DNA from: Bimuria novae-zelandiae CBS 107.79
Lineage: Eukaryota > Ascomycota > Dothideomycetes > Pleosporales > Didymosphaeriaceae
DNA: 64,000 nucleotides
Direction: 5' to 3'
NCBI GenBank assembly: GCA_010015655.1
Contig: ML976676.1
Location: forward strand, 690,344 to 754,343
The position numbers and the translations under genes are program-made. Every line of letters starts with the position of its first letter. Positions within the stretch are counted from its first letter, which is position 1. Shown piece after piece: positions 32,632 through 43,944 of the stretch. The notes beneath the pieces were generated by a model that made no database searches, was not told where the DNA came from, and was given only the letters and a program-made list of their open reading frames with translations.

Positions 32632-34308
32632 ATGGCTTCCCGCCGGCTCGCACTCAACCTGCAGACGGCCCTGCGCTCAAAGGCCGCCATCAACGCCGTC
32701 AAGCGCAGCCGACAGTCGCCCTTGACCAGAGGGCTGGCCACGCCCGTCTCCCACGGCTCCAAGACCGAGTCGACCACCCTCTCCAACGGCTTCACGGTAC
32801 GTAGGAGCTCTGTACAGCTAGCAGGACTGCAATTGACCCGCCCCCGCAGATCGCGACCGAGCACTCGCCATGGGCCCAGACATCGACCGTCGGCGTGTGG
32901 ATCGACGCCGGCAGCCGCGCTGAGACGGACAAGACCAACGGAACCGCACACTTTCTCGAGCACCTTGCCTTCAAGGTACGCCAGTGACTTACATGGTGCA
33001 AATGACGAGATGGCAGCAGCTGATGTCCGGCGACAGGGAACCCAGAAGCGCACACAGCAGCAGCTCGAGCTCGAGATAGAAAACATGGGTGGCCACCTCA
33101 ACGCCTACACCTCGGTATGACACACCAGAAACTGTAAGGGAAACCTATGGATAGAGATGCTGATAGTGTACGACAGCGTGAAAACACCGTCTACTACGCC
33201 AAGTCCTTCAACAGCGACGTACCCGCCGCCGTCGACATTCTCTCCGATATCCTCCAAAACTCCAAGCTTGACCCACAGGCTATCGAGCGCGAGCGAGACG
33301 TCATTCTCCGTGAGCAGGAAGAGGTTGATAAGCAGCTCGAGGAGGTCGTCTTCGACCACCTACACGCGACCGCATTCCAGCATCAGCCGCTCGGACGCAC
33401 CATCCTCGGCCCCAAGGAGAACATCGAGAGCATCCAGCGCACCGACCTGGAGAACTACATCAAGACCAACTACACTGCCGACCGCATGGTGCTCGTCGGA
33501 GCTGGTGGCGTCCCCCACCAGCAGCTCGTCGACCTCGCCGAGAAGTACTTCTCCAGCCTGCCCGCCGAGGCTCCCAATTACTCCGGAAAGCAGGTCGCCG
33601 AGCAGAAGCAGAGGCCCGAGTTCATTGGCTCTGAGGTGAGGATCCGGGATGATACCCAGGGCTCCGCCAACATTGCCATCGCGGTCGAGGGTGTCAGCTG
33701 GAACGACGACGACTACTTCACTGCTCTTGTGACGCAGGCCATCGTTGGCAACTGGGACCGCTCCATGGGCAACGCCGACTACCTCGGCAGCAAGCTCAGC
33801 TCATTCGTCTCCAACAACAACCTGGCCAACAGCTTCATGAGCTTCTCCACCAGCTACTCGGACACTGGGTGAGTCAATTGGAGCAGATGGCCTTAACCGC
33901 ATTGCTAATAATTTCAGTCTCTGGGGTATCTACATGGTCTCTCCCTACGTCGACCGCCTCGATGACTTGGTTCACTTCACCCTCCGCGAGTGGTCCCGCC
34001 TCTCCATCAACGTTGGCCAAGCCGAGGTCGAACGCGCCAAGGCCCAGCTCAAGGCCTCGCTCCTTCTCTCCCTGGACGGCACCACCGCCGTCGCCGAGGA
34101 CATTGGCCGCCAGATCATCACCACCGGCCGCAGGTTAGCACCCGAGGAGATTGAGCGCGTCGTCGGCGCCATCTCGGAGAAGGACGTCATGGACTTTGCA
34201 AAGAGGAAGCTCTGGGATCGCGACATTGCCATCTCGGCTGTGGGGCAGATTGAGGGTCTTTTGGACTACAACCGTATCCGGAACGACATGAGCAGGATGT
34301 TGTCATAA
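32632..34308 (+). CDS. MAS1: Mitochondrial processing peptidase beta subunit
   Basis: Five exons (32632-32796, 32850-32975, 33037-33114, 33177-33868, 33918-34308) encode 483 residues, the usual length. The N-terminus ([19 protein letters not shown]) is a mitochondrial presequence. The peptidase M16 zinc motif [11 protein letters not shown] is split by the second intron, and the distal Glu lies in [17 protein letters not shown]. The C-terminal M16 half ([18 protein letters not shown] onward) is complete. The beta subunit is the catalytic partner that removes presequences from imported matrix proteins. The close paralog is the bc1 core protein, but the intact HxxEH favours the peptidase. Downstream in the window the next gene starts 730 bp away. 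Confidence 0.95.
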
Positions 34309-35034
34309 GGGGTGCGTGCGCGGCGAGGGAGAGTGTATAGTGTGGTGGCGTAGCGTGGGCTACCTGTATTTTGTGTACACTTAGCTGAATCCGATACAGA
34401 AAGATTTCCTTTTGCTGGTTTTGGGTGCATAGATTTTGGAGACAGTTTTGTGTATTTCATTATGCACTCTAGTGGCTGACATGGTATAGAGAGTTGTGCT
34501 TTCTTCAATGTCGACACCGCATTTTCAAGATTTTCCTGTATTGCGGTCTCAAGATTTGGCACGGGTCAGCGGTCAGAGCCTCGATCTACACAGACCCGAA
34601 CAGTGACCAATTTCTCGCTACTCCATCCACCAAACCTTATCACCAAACATATCAATTTCCTCTTTCCGTTCGTCCTACGAGGAAGGCATCACAGCCTGTG
34701 ATTTGGTCTTTTACTCCAACTGTGTGACAACATGTACCGTCTTGATTGGTCAACAAGGATCCGTATATGAGCAATATCGCCTCAATGTGCGGCAGTTCAA
34801 CACTTCAACCACTCGCCCTCCCATTTCCCCAGACATATTATTACATCCATATGGGCTGCGGGGATGCGTGCTCTACGGCGCATGTCTGCCGAAAGTGTGA
34901 TGCGAGAGAGGTCTTAAGTGCGCCAAGGACACTTCTTACCTATGCTTTCGCTGTTACGCCCTTTGGTGTTGTGTTCTTGTGTCTATTTCAGTTGGTTTTT
35001 GTGATTGTCTTTGTGGTTGTCTTTGTGTCTGAAG
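34309..35034. other. Intergenic region
   Basis: About 725 bp between the peptidase gene and the DUF1996 gene, both on the plus strand. The final 130 bp are T/G-rich (repeated TTTGTG and GTCTTTGTG), a pyrimidine-biased leader typical before fungal start codons. No gene seen. Confidence 0.5.
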
Positions 35035-36398
35035 ATGCAGTGGTCACTCCTCGCCCTCCTTGGGCTCGCAGCGCACGATGCCTCGGCCGCTCCCGCCGAA
35101 GGCCTCATGGCGCGCCAGTTCGCGCAAGCGGCGATGATGCGGTTCCAGTGCTCGCAGCTCGTGTACGACCGCATTGATCCGTTGGTGCAGCCGGGCATGC
35201 TGCCCAGCACGCACATGCATCAGGTGCGTCTCGTCTCTCAAAGCACCCTCCCTCTGCTTTCCCTTCTCTCCATCTTCTGACCCATAACTATCCAGATCGT
35301 CGGCGGCAACTCCTTCAACGCCTCCATGACATCCGTCACCTACGACCCCGCCCTAAAATCCACCTGCACGACGTGCGACTACTCGGAGGACTTCTCCAAC
35401 TACTGGACCGCAAACTTGTACTTCCGCGCGCGCAACGGGACGTACAAGCGCGTGCCACAAATGGTCAACCTCGGGCTGTCCGGCCGCGAGGGCGTCACCG
35501 TGTACTACATCCCACCCTACGACGGCAAGAGCAAAGTAACCGCTTTCCCCAAAGGCTTCCGCATGCTCGTCGGCGACGCGGGACTACGACAGAAAGAAGG
35601 CCAGCAGAAGCAGCTGTGTCACAGGTGCTTTAGCAATAAAGAGCAGAACCCGTTTGGTGGCGCGCCGTGCACGGGGGATGATACGTTTGAGCTGCCGAAG
35701 AAGACGTGTGGAGGGGGTATCAGAACAACAATCACATTCCCGACGTGAGATTCCCCTTTCCTTTCCCTTATCCCCGCATGGACACAGGTGGTGGATTGGC
35801 TGTGTGCTGATATAGTTTGGGGTGAAAGATGCTGGGACGGCGTGAATCTCGACTCGCCGAATCATAAGGAACACGTTGCATACCCGTCCTCCGGGTCTTT
35901 TGAGTCTGGTGGTCCGTGTCCCGCGAGCCATCCCGTGAAGCTGCCGCAGTTGATGTATGAAGGTAGGTACCCCCCTTCCCTCCCCGTGTTTGCCCAAGGG
36001 TTCGCTAACCTGTGTAGTAATGTGGGATACTACCTTCTTCAACGACGCATCCCTCTGGCCCGAAGACGGTTCACAGCCTTTCGTATATAGCATGGGCGAC
36101 GCCACGGGGTATGGACAGCATGGTAAGCTCACCCCTTCCCCTCTCCATCTTTCCTTCTTGAGAATTGTTTGGTGGTTTTGGTGAGTCTAAGGTGTGCACA
36201 GGCGACTATCTCTTCGGCTGGAAAGACGGCGTCCTCCAAAAAGCCCTCGACGCTCGCTGCAGCGGCAACGCGTGCAAGACGATTAAAACGCAAACCGCAG
36301 CTGTGAGTACGAAGTGCGCGAAGGCGCAGGCTGTGCATGAGGACGCGGAGGGGTGGTTGGGTGAGCTGCCGGGTGGGCCGACAGTGACCTACAATTAA
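35035..36398 (+). CDS. Secreted DUF1996 domain protein
   Basis: Five exons (35035-35223, 35296-35744, 35829-35962, 36018-36122, 36202-36398) encode 357 residues. Residues 1-19 (MQWSLLALLGLAAHDASAA) are a signal peptide. The DUF1996 domain follows: RFQCSQLVYDRIDPLVQPG, then IVGGNSFNA, YWTANLYFRARNGTYKRVP, VYYIPPYDGKSKVTAFPKGFRM, TTITFPTCWDGVNLDSPNHKEHVAYP and LPQLMYEVMWDT. The conserved histidines and many cysteines are present. The function of DUF1996 is unknown; members are extracellular, often in wood- or plant-associated fungi. All intron borders are GT-AG and the joined frame is open. The family often has a C-terminal Ser-rich or WSC extension, absent here. Confidence 0.92.
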
Positions 36399-37033
36399 AT
36401 CTGGAGAAGCTGGTTGTGTATTTGGCATTTTGGGTAGTGTGAGTAGAGTAGGAGAGCGGTGGAGTCTTGCGTTGGGTAAGATACATAGGGTATAGATCAA
36501 TGGATACAAACACGCGCATGGGAAAAGAATAGTGAGTGAGTTGGACTTGTGTGTTCTTATTATAGGGATGAAATAACCGGGAGATGGTTCAACAAAGGAA
36601 GTTAGGACAAAATAGTCGCTGTGTGTGGTTTCGTTGCTGGTAACAAGGGTAAACTTTTAGACAGTCGATAAGGTTTGCAAGACATGAGTACGAAGGGGAG
36701 ACTGGAAAGTCCATTGCAAAGCCAACCCTCTCCTCTTCCATGAAGAAAAAAACAAGAACAAATAACCAGAGGTGCACTGCGAGTAGCTCAGTACAGTACT
36801 TAAGCAAGACGCCCTGCATGTAGGCGATTGCAGCACGAATTCGCAAACGCACAGCATAACAAGACATTAGGTAAATAATTGTATTCAAGGAAAAATACTA
36901 GACGTCACCAATGCCTGCTCGATGCTAGCCGCGCTCTTTGCCACCTTTATGTTTCGAGGAATGGAACACCAGGTACTCTTCTCCGCAGAGCCCTTGAGTA
37001 GCTTTTCCACCGCCATGTAGAGATTAAACCAAG

Positions 37034-37145
37034 TCGTTTGAAGATCTTGAGGATTATCTCTTCGCTTAAGTAGATCTCACGAACCCACATCGCTTGAAGA
37101 TTTTGAGGGTTTGCTCTTTGCTTGAGTAGATCTCACGAACCCACC
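37034..37145. repeat. Two tandem copies of a 56-bp unit
   Basis: 37034-37089 and 37090-37145 align over 56 bp with about eight differences, mostly transitions. Each ends AGATCTCACGAACCCAC. The unit has no visible coding role. Confidence 0.8.
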
Positions 37146-37963
37146 GTGGGTGTGAAGGCGAAGATTTTTTAATTGCTTGCTATGAACGCAACTACAAGTC
37201 CATGACGTCTTTGAAAAGCTTTTTCCAATACTTCGGAGCCTTGGCCTTGCGCTTGCCCTTGATCCATCTGTCGACGTGTTGGACGATCCTCTCCTCTGCA
37301 CCGAGTATGCACTTCTGCTCTTTGAATTTTTCTTATCGCCGAGTGAGCGGTATTACTGGGGTCAATCGCTATCGGTGAAGACCTGTAGCCACTATATGCT
37401 TTTGAATGTCTTATCCATGAAACCGTGTATAATCTAGGTTTCTCTCGTCCATGGAAGCTGTATGAGATGATAGTGGTCGGGAACGTGGTTTTGCTGCGAG
37501 TTACTAGACTCTACGAGCAGACGATTGGTAGCATTTTCATCAAGATGATACTCGGGATCCTAGGAGTGGGAGAAAGAACACCCGCTGCTCGTGCAGACTA
37601 TCAAAGGATCTGGGTCCAGCGAAGACCATGATGTGGCACTTCTTCAGTGGAAAGCATCCGGACCAGGGAAGTCCATGATGTTTCGCTTTGTTATAGAAGG
37701 TTCGACACTAATAGAAGCCAGGAAAGGGTAGTCCGCCAGCAATCTCGGTGATCTGGCAACTGCTTCCCAGGCGACATCTCCTCCCATGGATCATCTTTGA
37801 CATGGCCATGAAACTTCTTGAAAGTGCCACACCTCATCCAATTGGGACTTTCGTTCCCAGTGAACCAATTCCGTGGAATCGCTGCTTGTAAACACGTATA
37901 TAAGGAGGATACGTCCAAAAAAAGGTAGTGCGAAGCACTAGATACAAAAAGTGAAAACAAAGT

Positions 37964-38014
37964 AAACACATACATACACACACACACACACATATATATA
38001 TTTATATATATATT
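37964..38014. repeat. AC/TA compound microsatellite
   Basis: A (CA)n tract with CATACATACA start grades into (TA)n at 37991-38013. It is a simple-sequence repeat that should be length-polymorphic. Confidence 0.9.
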
Positions 38015-38110
38015 GTTCGATACGCGCTGGATAGGGTCGAGGATCTTTTTTTTTTCTCCTAGAGTTTCTTGTTCCAGGAGGTGTCTCGAGAAGAAAGGTG
38101 ACCAATCTGG

Positions 38111-39009
38111 TTAAAAGGTTGCTGAGCGCGGACGGGCGACTGGCTCAGGACAAGATTCCGCGTCGAAATCGTCTTCTTCATCATCGTCCTCGACCCAAGC
38201 CAGCTCGAGAGTTGGAGCCACGCGGTCCTCCGGCGCAGTCGCAGCGCGTCGCCCCTCCGCAGCCCTATACTCCTCGTTGAGCTCCTCCAACACCGGAAGT
38301 GTGTGCGTACCACAGCAGGAGGCGAACTGGGTTGATTCCTATCTGATAGAAGTCAGAGTGGCTATATACATGAAGTGGAGTATCCAGAAGATTCTGGATC
38401 TGCAAGGTCACATGACTGTGTGACGACATAGTAGAATATTCTAGAGTTGTGATGTTGGCTAACAGGAAGCGTGGGAAGATCCACGCTTTGCAGGAACTCG
38501 TTGTTTGCCACGCTGACGTCCATCAACGCGTCAAACTTCTGGTTGACCTCGACCATCATGTTCTGACGTTTAGCACAGTTGAGCTGGACTTTTGTGTTCT
38601 CGCTCGCGCCCTTCTTGCCGTTGAAGATCGGAACGCGACAGGTTGAGCAGGTTAGTGCCGCTTGGAACCTGGCCAGGGTGAGGACAGCGTTGGCCGTCCA
38701 CTTCCTCCATTGGACAAACATCGCGTCGACACCGCAATCAACGTGCATCGCGTGGCCGCATCTCTTGAGTTTGACGACTGGCGGACCGTCTGTGTCGACG
38801 AGAGGCTCGTAGCAGATCGAGCACTGGTTTTCGCGCTCGTCTTGTGTTGCTGAGGACTTCTCGGTTGGCCTGGCTTTGAGGGGGATGGAAATGCGTTTGT
38901 TCTCGAGGATGATGCGGAGACCGTCCTTGATCTCGGTTAGAGCGGCTTCAAGCTCGGCATGGGCGTTGACAGCTGCATCAGCGGCTGCGATGGCGTTGAT
39001 ATCGGCCAT
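38111..39009 (-). CDS. RING-finger protein 1 of a three-gene cluster
   Basis: The main exon starts at the ATG at 39009. It encodes an Ala-rich helical N-terminus, then a RING with zinc ligands Cys63, Cys66, Cys84, His86, His89, Cys92, Cys121 and Cys124 (QCSICYEPL, RCGHAMHVDC, CSTCRVPI). RING domains recruit E2 enzymes for ubiquitin transfer. Unspliced, the frame ends at 38362. An acceptor near 38330 leads into a second coherent segment ending at 38111 with an acidic tail (WVEDDDEEDDFDAES), so I extend the gene to it; the donor site is uncertain. If that join is wrong, the gene is 38362-39009 (215 residues). Two further RING genes lie upstream on the same strand. Substrates are unknown. Confidence 0.6.
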
Positions 39010-40885
39010 TTCAAGATTTATTTTCTGTTCGAGAAGATATATGATTCTGTGCAGGATCGATCAGTATAATCCTCGAGTAAGGCTGGGGAGTCTGAGATGG
39101 AGTAGTGTCTTTTAAATGCGCTGTTCCGACACATCGTTAATCCATGGTTGAGCTCTGACTCTAAAAATATTCTGAATCTGTTCCGTGGCTGTGTTGTGAG
39201 GAGAAAATCTGATTTTACGCATCCGTTCCATGGTTGTGGTGTTAAGGCTGCAGCATACCGAATTTACCCACCCGGACATCCTTAACAGAGGGTTGCTGAG
39301 ACGATTGAATGCGCACTCGTGAGACAGTGTGGAGTAGTGAAAATGAAATATGCATGTAAATGCTCACTTACATTTGGTAAACACTTTTTACACTCTTCTA
39401 TTCGGAAGAATGGAATCTGGGTTAGATCTCTCGGTGCTGGTAAAATGTAAGTACAAACAACGACTAAAGACGATGACGACTGCAACCTACATGTTATGGT
39501 TCGTGAGTGCGATGACCAGGCAAGTACCAAGGAGCGAGCGGAATATTTATGTGGCGATGATACACTCGAGAGTGGGGCGAGGGAAGGAGACGCAGCGGGG
39601 TATTTACATATTAGCGATCAGGGTTGCCAAGCGCCCGAGCGTGAACACACGTGTTGTTGCGCCTCGACCCGGGTTGAAGCCGAGCCGAACGCCATGTCAA
39701 CTTTTGTTCATGGAGTGCTTCAAACAATCATAGAGTGTTGTGGATATTGCATCTGGTTGATCACGAGGCAATGCTCTTATAAAAGACTCAGCAAGCCGAT
39801 TTCAAGCGTGTGACTGTGTGTGTGCACGGTTCAAACGACAAATCGAGCCAGCGTGAGGTACAATCTTCTCACAAATGTGCTACTGATCATGTCAGATGCG
39901 TTAGCAAGTAGTTTTATATGCTTTGTCGCTAAGTTTGGCATCTTGATTCCCTTGCTGCAAATAATCAGTGAGCAAATCAGGTAGTAGCTGCCGACTGCTT
40001 CCACAGTGACGACGCCCACAGCGAATTTCTGCTTGTCAATGAGCGTTTGCAAATAGTCTGACAGCATATTTTGTATCTGCTCCCCCAACTGCAGGTCATA
40101 GCAGCTGTCTATTGTGGCAAGTACGTGAGACCGCGGAATGAGTCGAGCAAACTTAGTGAGACTCACACCGTAGTCGAATGCAGTATCTTAATTGCTAGAA
40201 AAACTGCAAAGAGATAAAACAGGACCACGGAACACCCCAAGGTAGCCTTCAGCGTAGAGAATTACGAATCAAATCCAGAAGGAAAAATACGACAACGTAT
40301 ATCAGCAAGGTAGAAGCAATGATCAAAACTTTGGAGTGAAAGCGGGAGAATACTTCAGGAAATTAAGCGCACAATTCCGTCATCATTAGTAAGTTTGTTT
40401 CTTACGAAATGTTTATTCACAAATGCTACGGGGATTTTTTACCGTAGCCGCAGATGCTCCATACATTTCAATCCACCATCGTTTTGACACAGAACCAGAA
40501 GCTCTACCTTCACAACCTTCTCCTTCAAGTCTCATATATAACTGTTCCATCTTTTACTCCACGCTGACTCGGTTCCGTCTAGCAGCTAGACGGTCACAAG
40601 AAGTTAGTCAGATTAGCCACTATCGAGGCGGTAGATGGAGTCGCGGCGGGGTTATTCAGGATGTTGACCCTGATGATGAGCTCTGTAGCGCAAGGAGGCA
40701 CGTGGAAGACGAAGGAGTCATGCAGCATAAGCACGTTGGAGCTTTATGTCATCACCTCGTCGTCTCGACCCCCAGCAGCAACTGTCACCGTAACAGCGGA
40801 AGCGCCCACAGGACCGTCGCCGTTCACATCTTGCTGAGCAGCTCCCCCACGATCGGTCACTTCACCGCCCTGGTTTTGCACCAGC
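39010..40885. other. Intergenic region within the RING cluster
   Basis: 1.9 kb between RING genes 1 and 2. A 111-codon minus frame (39831-40166) is Ile/Leu-rich but unrecognised. Immediately after the RING-2 stop, a shifted minus frame (about 40930-40775, DHLGLNDELVQNQGGEV) reads like a lost C-terminus of that gene. Confidence 0.45.
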
Positions 40886-41356
40886 TCATCGTTGAGACCA
40901 AGGTGATCGCGCAGACCTCAGCGCTTCTCGCCGACAGTACGGACACTTTGGGCCGCCGCTAGACGCAAAGTACTGTATGAAGCAGCTCTTGTGAGCAGTG
41001 TGGCCGCAGCGGTTGAGCTTGATCGCGTCGTCTCCGAGACCAAATAGCTCTTCGTGGTAGATACCACACACGTTCGCCTCACCGACTGCGTGCGTAGTGA
41101 TGAGGGTGGTGGGCGCAGCGCAGATGCGGTGGGAGTTTTTTTTTTTTTTTTTCAGACGCAGCTCCAGAGGCGACTTCATGGTGTCCAGAAGATCGTCGAG
41201 GTCATTGAGCAGGGCTCTGAACTCTTCAAGTGTGGTACGCTTGTAGTCGTCGGGTAACGGGGTGGACACGTCGAAGCCGAGGGCTTCCGAGACGCGGTAT
41301 GCCTCCGAATGGTCATGGGGCGAGGGTTGGACATTGAGTATCTGCGAAGGGTGCAT
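40886..41356 (-). CDS. RING-finger-like protein 2, degenerate
   Basis: A 156-residue frame from the ATG at 41356. The RING-like block keeps Cys97, Cys117, His119, His122, Cys125, Cys138 and Cys141, but the second ligand is Tyr100 (VCGIYHEE) instead of Cys, a TGC-to-TAC change. Upstream of it, a run of 17 A on the coding strand gives five lysines and is prone to slippage. Beyond the stop another frame continues a plausible tail to about 40775. Loss of a zinc ligand, the homopolymer and the apparent frameshift suggest a decaying gene, although a cross-brace with seven ligands could still fold. It lies between RING genes 1 and 3, in the same orientation. Confidence 0.45.
   Translation of the reverse strand: MHPSQILNVQPSPHDHSEAYRVSEALGFDVSTPLPDDYKRTTLEEFRALLNDLDDLLDTMKSPLELRLKKKKKNSHRICAAPTTLITTHAVGEANVCGIYHEELFGLGDDAIKLNRCGHTAHKSCFIQYFASSGGPKCPYCRREALRSARSPWSQR
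41136..41152. repeat. Homopolymer of 17 T
   Basis: Seventeen T on the plus strand inside the RING-2 frame (poly-A on its coding strand). Its length is likely variable and could be a sequencing error that hides the true frame. Confidence 0.95.
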
Positions 41357-42513
41357 TAGCTATAATGCAAGAGTATGAAGAGTATTTCGAAAACTTACAT
41401 ATAGTTATGTGTACCTGGCCTTTCTTCTCGTGGTTTCAAGGTTGAACAGGTGGATCAGTCCTGGCGACTGTGACGATATCAGTACAACTCTAAGGTATTG
41501 AACAAGCTGTAGCTGGTACCTATTTATCACTTATAGAGTTTAGTGGGTACTCTCTGTGGGGTCTTGTTGACTCATGCTGATGCTCGGTACGGGTCGCAAT
41601 GTTCCGTACGGGCTGAACAAGCTGTAACTTACCGAAGTTGCGAATTGCGGCGACTGCGAGTGTTGAGAGTTTGCTACCGTGGATGCACTGTCAGGAATTG
41701 TCGCAAGGAAAGTGGCGGGAACGGGAGCTTTATACCAGAGTAAAAGCGCGCTAGTCCATCTTAGTCTAGCCAATGAATGCATTTGACGCGTTCCTGCGCG
41801 GGCCTGCGCACGTCGTATGTGTCAGCGACATAACAGAGGTTGAAAAAAACAAAGTTACAGTCATATGCCTCTGTAACGACAGATCGACGTCATCGCGATT
41901 GGTGTCGTACCTTGTGTGTATAGAGCCATCAGTGTGTTACGCCACAGTGAGGAACGGCTGAGTCTCGGCGTCTCTGCCGACTTGCGCGGTATCGATATAT
42001 TTGCTGAGATGTAAATTACTGCCCATAAGATAGATTAGTAGATCAACTCCTGATCCAGCATCCTTTTCACTCTTTATGTACGCGGAGAGTCCAGATTGAA
42101 GTTGCCAGTCGATTGCCTTCATTAGTGCTAAGGTAAACAATTTCCCACAGCAAGCATGTATCCCTCCGATGCATCATGCGATTCTATGATTTTCTCAGCG
42201 GGAAAGCAAAAAGCAAATACACGAGAAGCAATCTGAGCCACAAATGAGCCTAGAAGATTGGGCCAAGACCGAAAGGTAGCGAATCCCTGGAAGATAAGAG
42301 AAAGAACGGAGAGAGGAAAAATCCATGCAGAGGCTGTAGTCTCGCTTGAGGTGAACGACCGTGCAACCAGAACCAGAGGCATAAAATGCTTCATCTGACC
42401 CACCCTTTGCCAAATACCTCCCGCACACGATGCACAGAGAATGTCGGCTAGACTAATACTCATCAGTTATTGGGACGCCTTCGTCCTTCGTATCACGGCG
42501 ACAGCTCGTCCGT
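41357..42513. other. Intergenic region between RING genes 2 and 3
   Basis: 1.16 kb. A 111-codon minus frame at 42128-42463 has hydrophobic stretches but no recognisable family. I see no repeat or RNA gene. Confidence 0.45.
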
Positions 42514-43944
42514 CTAATCGGAGTGACTGGTGGAGTACGGAGGAGTCTCGGAATCATAACCTTCATCCGAGATACGACCATATGGCACGCGACCGTTCTC
42601 TGAGGAGCGTGTGGCTGGTTCAAGGTATTGAGATCGAGGCGCAATCGCCACGAAAGACGTTGGCCCAAACTGTTCGAGCAAACGCTCTTCCTCCTCTGCC
42701 CCGAGGTTATAGGGGTCCCAGCCACGACGGTTTGTGCCACGATCATTGTCGGGTAAGCGAGCGGCCGACCCAGAAGGATGGCGGAAGCCTGCAGCAGGGG
42801 AAGAGGAGATCCTGCCCCTCGTAATAGAGGATATTCCTGTAATTTCGGCGAGAAGACGCTCCTCAGCTTCTGTGCGACTATTGGTCCTGTCCGTGCCTGT
42901 GTACGCGCCGGATGGTTCAGGAATACGGACGCCGTGGGCGAAGCCAGCTTGACGCATTTGTGATAATGTCGCGGCCCAAGAATGACCGGTGTACGGTTCG
43001 ATCGGATCAGAACGACGGGCGCGACGGGTGAAGCCTCCAGCTGAAGAAGAGAAGAATCCCTCCCTCGGGGCGGAAGGCAGTCGGTTCAAGTCTGCGATCA
43101 CACGCTGGTGCTCTTCCATGTGTACCCTCTCCTGATCTGTGCCGGTGTACGGTTCGGTCGGATCAGAACGACGGTTTTGACGAGCGAATGCGGATGGTAT
43201 TTGCGGGTACTCTGCATCATACTCGGCCTGTGTATGTCGCGGGGCGTTGTTGCCGCGCGGGAATAGCTCGCAGCGGCACCTGGGGCACTTTGCTCGAAGG
43301 ACATCACCGCCTGTAGGTGGTCCTTCACGTTGCCTCCAGTGAAACCATTCGACTAGACAACCCTCGTGGAATGCGTGCTTGCACTGATTGAACTTGATGA
43401 CCCTAGGTGCTCCTTCTCCCGATTGTACGAGCTCCTCTTGGCAAATACCACACTGGTTCTCTGCTTCGTCCGTAGATGCCGCACATTCGGGCTCCGGCAC
43501 GGTCTGGACGTAGGTTGAGATTCTCTGAACATGCTGGTGAATCTCGTCTAGCGACAGCAGAGGTGACGGGGTTGGACTTGAGAGACGGCCAAGGCGCTGC
43601 ACCATATGGCGCTGGGCGAGTCGGGTATTAGCTACCATGAGTACCGTGTCTCCGGCCAGAGATTGTTCCTCGTCTGGAGTCAGCTCGCTTTGAGCGAACA
43701 ATCCGTTTCGACGGCGCTCGGCATGGCGATTTGCTAACCCGGTGTTTGTCTCCAGTCTTGGGAGTTCGGCAAGCCTTGTTGTGTGACGAGTTTGTGGGTC
43801 CTGGACGGACATTGCGTTTGGTTGGCGCTCGAGGAGCTGGCACCTGAGGATTTGGCGCTGGAGGAGTCGGGTCCGTTGTTCAAGGCGTGCCTCAAGATCA
43901 GCGAGTGACTCTTCGACACCGGCGTGCCGGCGCGGGGTGGACAT
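42514..43944 (-). CDS. RING-H2 protein 3 with internal EPYTGT repeats
   Basis: One uninterrupted exon of 476 residues from the ATG at 43944. A Leu/Arg-rich coiled-coil N-terminus (residues 10-120) precedes a RING-H2 domain with Cys165, Cys168, Cys188, His190, His193, Cys196, Cys220 and Cys223. The C-terminal half contains modules of about 45 residues. Two are near 258-306 and 342-390, each with an EPYTGTD or GAYTGTD motif, an acidic helix and a SSSAGGF or SSPAAGF ending; a shorter copy lies at 309-325 (RRSDPIEPYTG). It would act as an E3 ubiquitin ligase; the repeats could bind substrates. Same orientation as the two downstream RING genes, with related CGIC and CGH spacing. I do not know a named ortholog. 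Confidence 0.8.
   Translation of the reverse strand: MSTPRRHAGVEESLADLEARLEQRTRLLQRQILRCQLLERQPNAMSVQDPQTRHTTRLAELPRLETNTGLANRHAERRRNGLFAQSELTPDEEQSLAGDTVLMVANTRLAQRHMVQRLGRLSSPTPSPLLSLDEIHQHVQRISTYVQTVPEPECAASTDEAENQCGICQEELVQSGEGAPRVIKFNQCKHAFHEGCLVEWFHWRQREGPPTGGDVLRAKCPRCRCELFPRGNNAPRHTQAEYDAEYPQIPSAFARQNRRSDPTEPYTGTDQERVHMEEHQRVIADLNRLPSAPREGFFSSSAGGFTRRARRSDPIEPYTGHSWAATLSQMRQAGFAHGVRIPEPSGAYTGTDRTNSRTEAEERLLAEITGISSITRGRISSSPAAGFRHPSGSAARLPDNDRGTNRRGWDPYNLGAEEEERLLEQFGPTSFVAIAPRSQYLEPATRSSENGRVPYGRISDEGYDSETPPYSTSHSD

Larger units (their letters stand above)
36399..38110. other. Intergenic region with short repeats
   Basis: 1.7 kb between the DUF1996 gene and the first RING gene. It holds a 56-bp tandem duplication and an AC/TA microsatellite, annotated separately. 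No convincing gene; the frames in 36589-36888 minus and 37425-37631 plus lack similarity to anything I know. Confidence 0.45.

Noticed and set aside
40423..40962. 179-codon plus-strand ORF
   Set aside because: It is antisense to the end of RING gene 2 and its apparent lost C-terminus; composition looks like a shadow.
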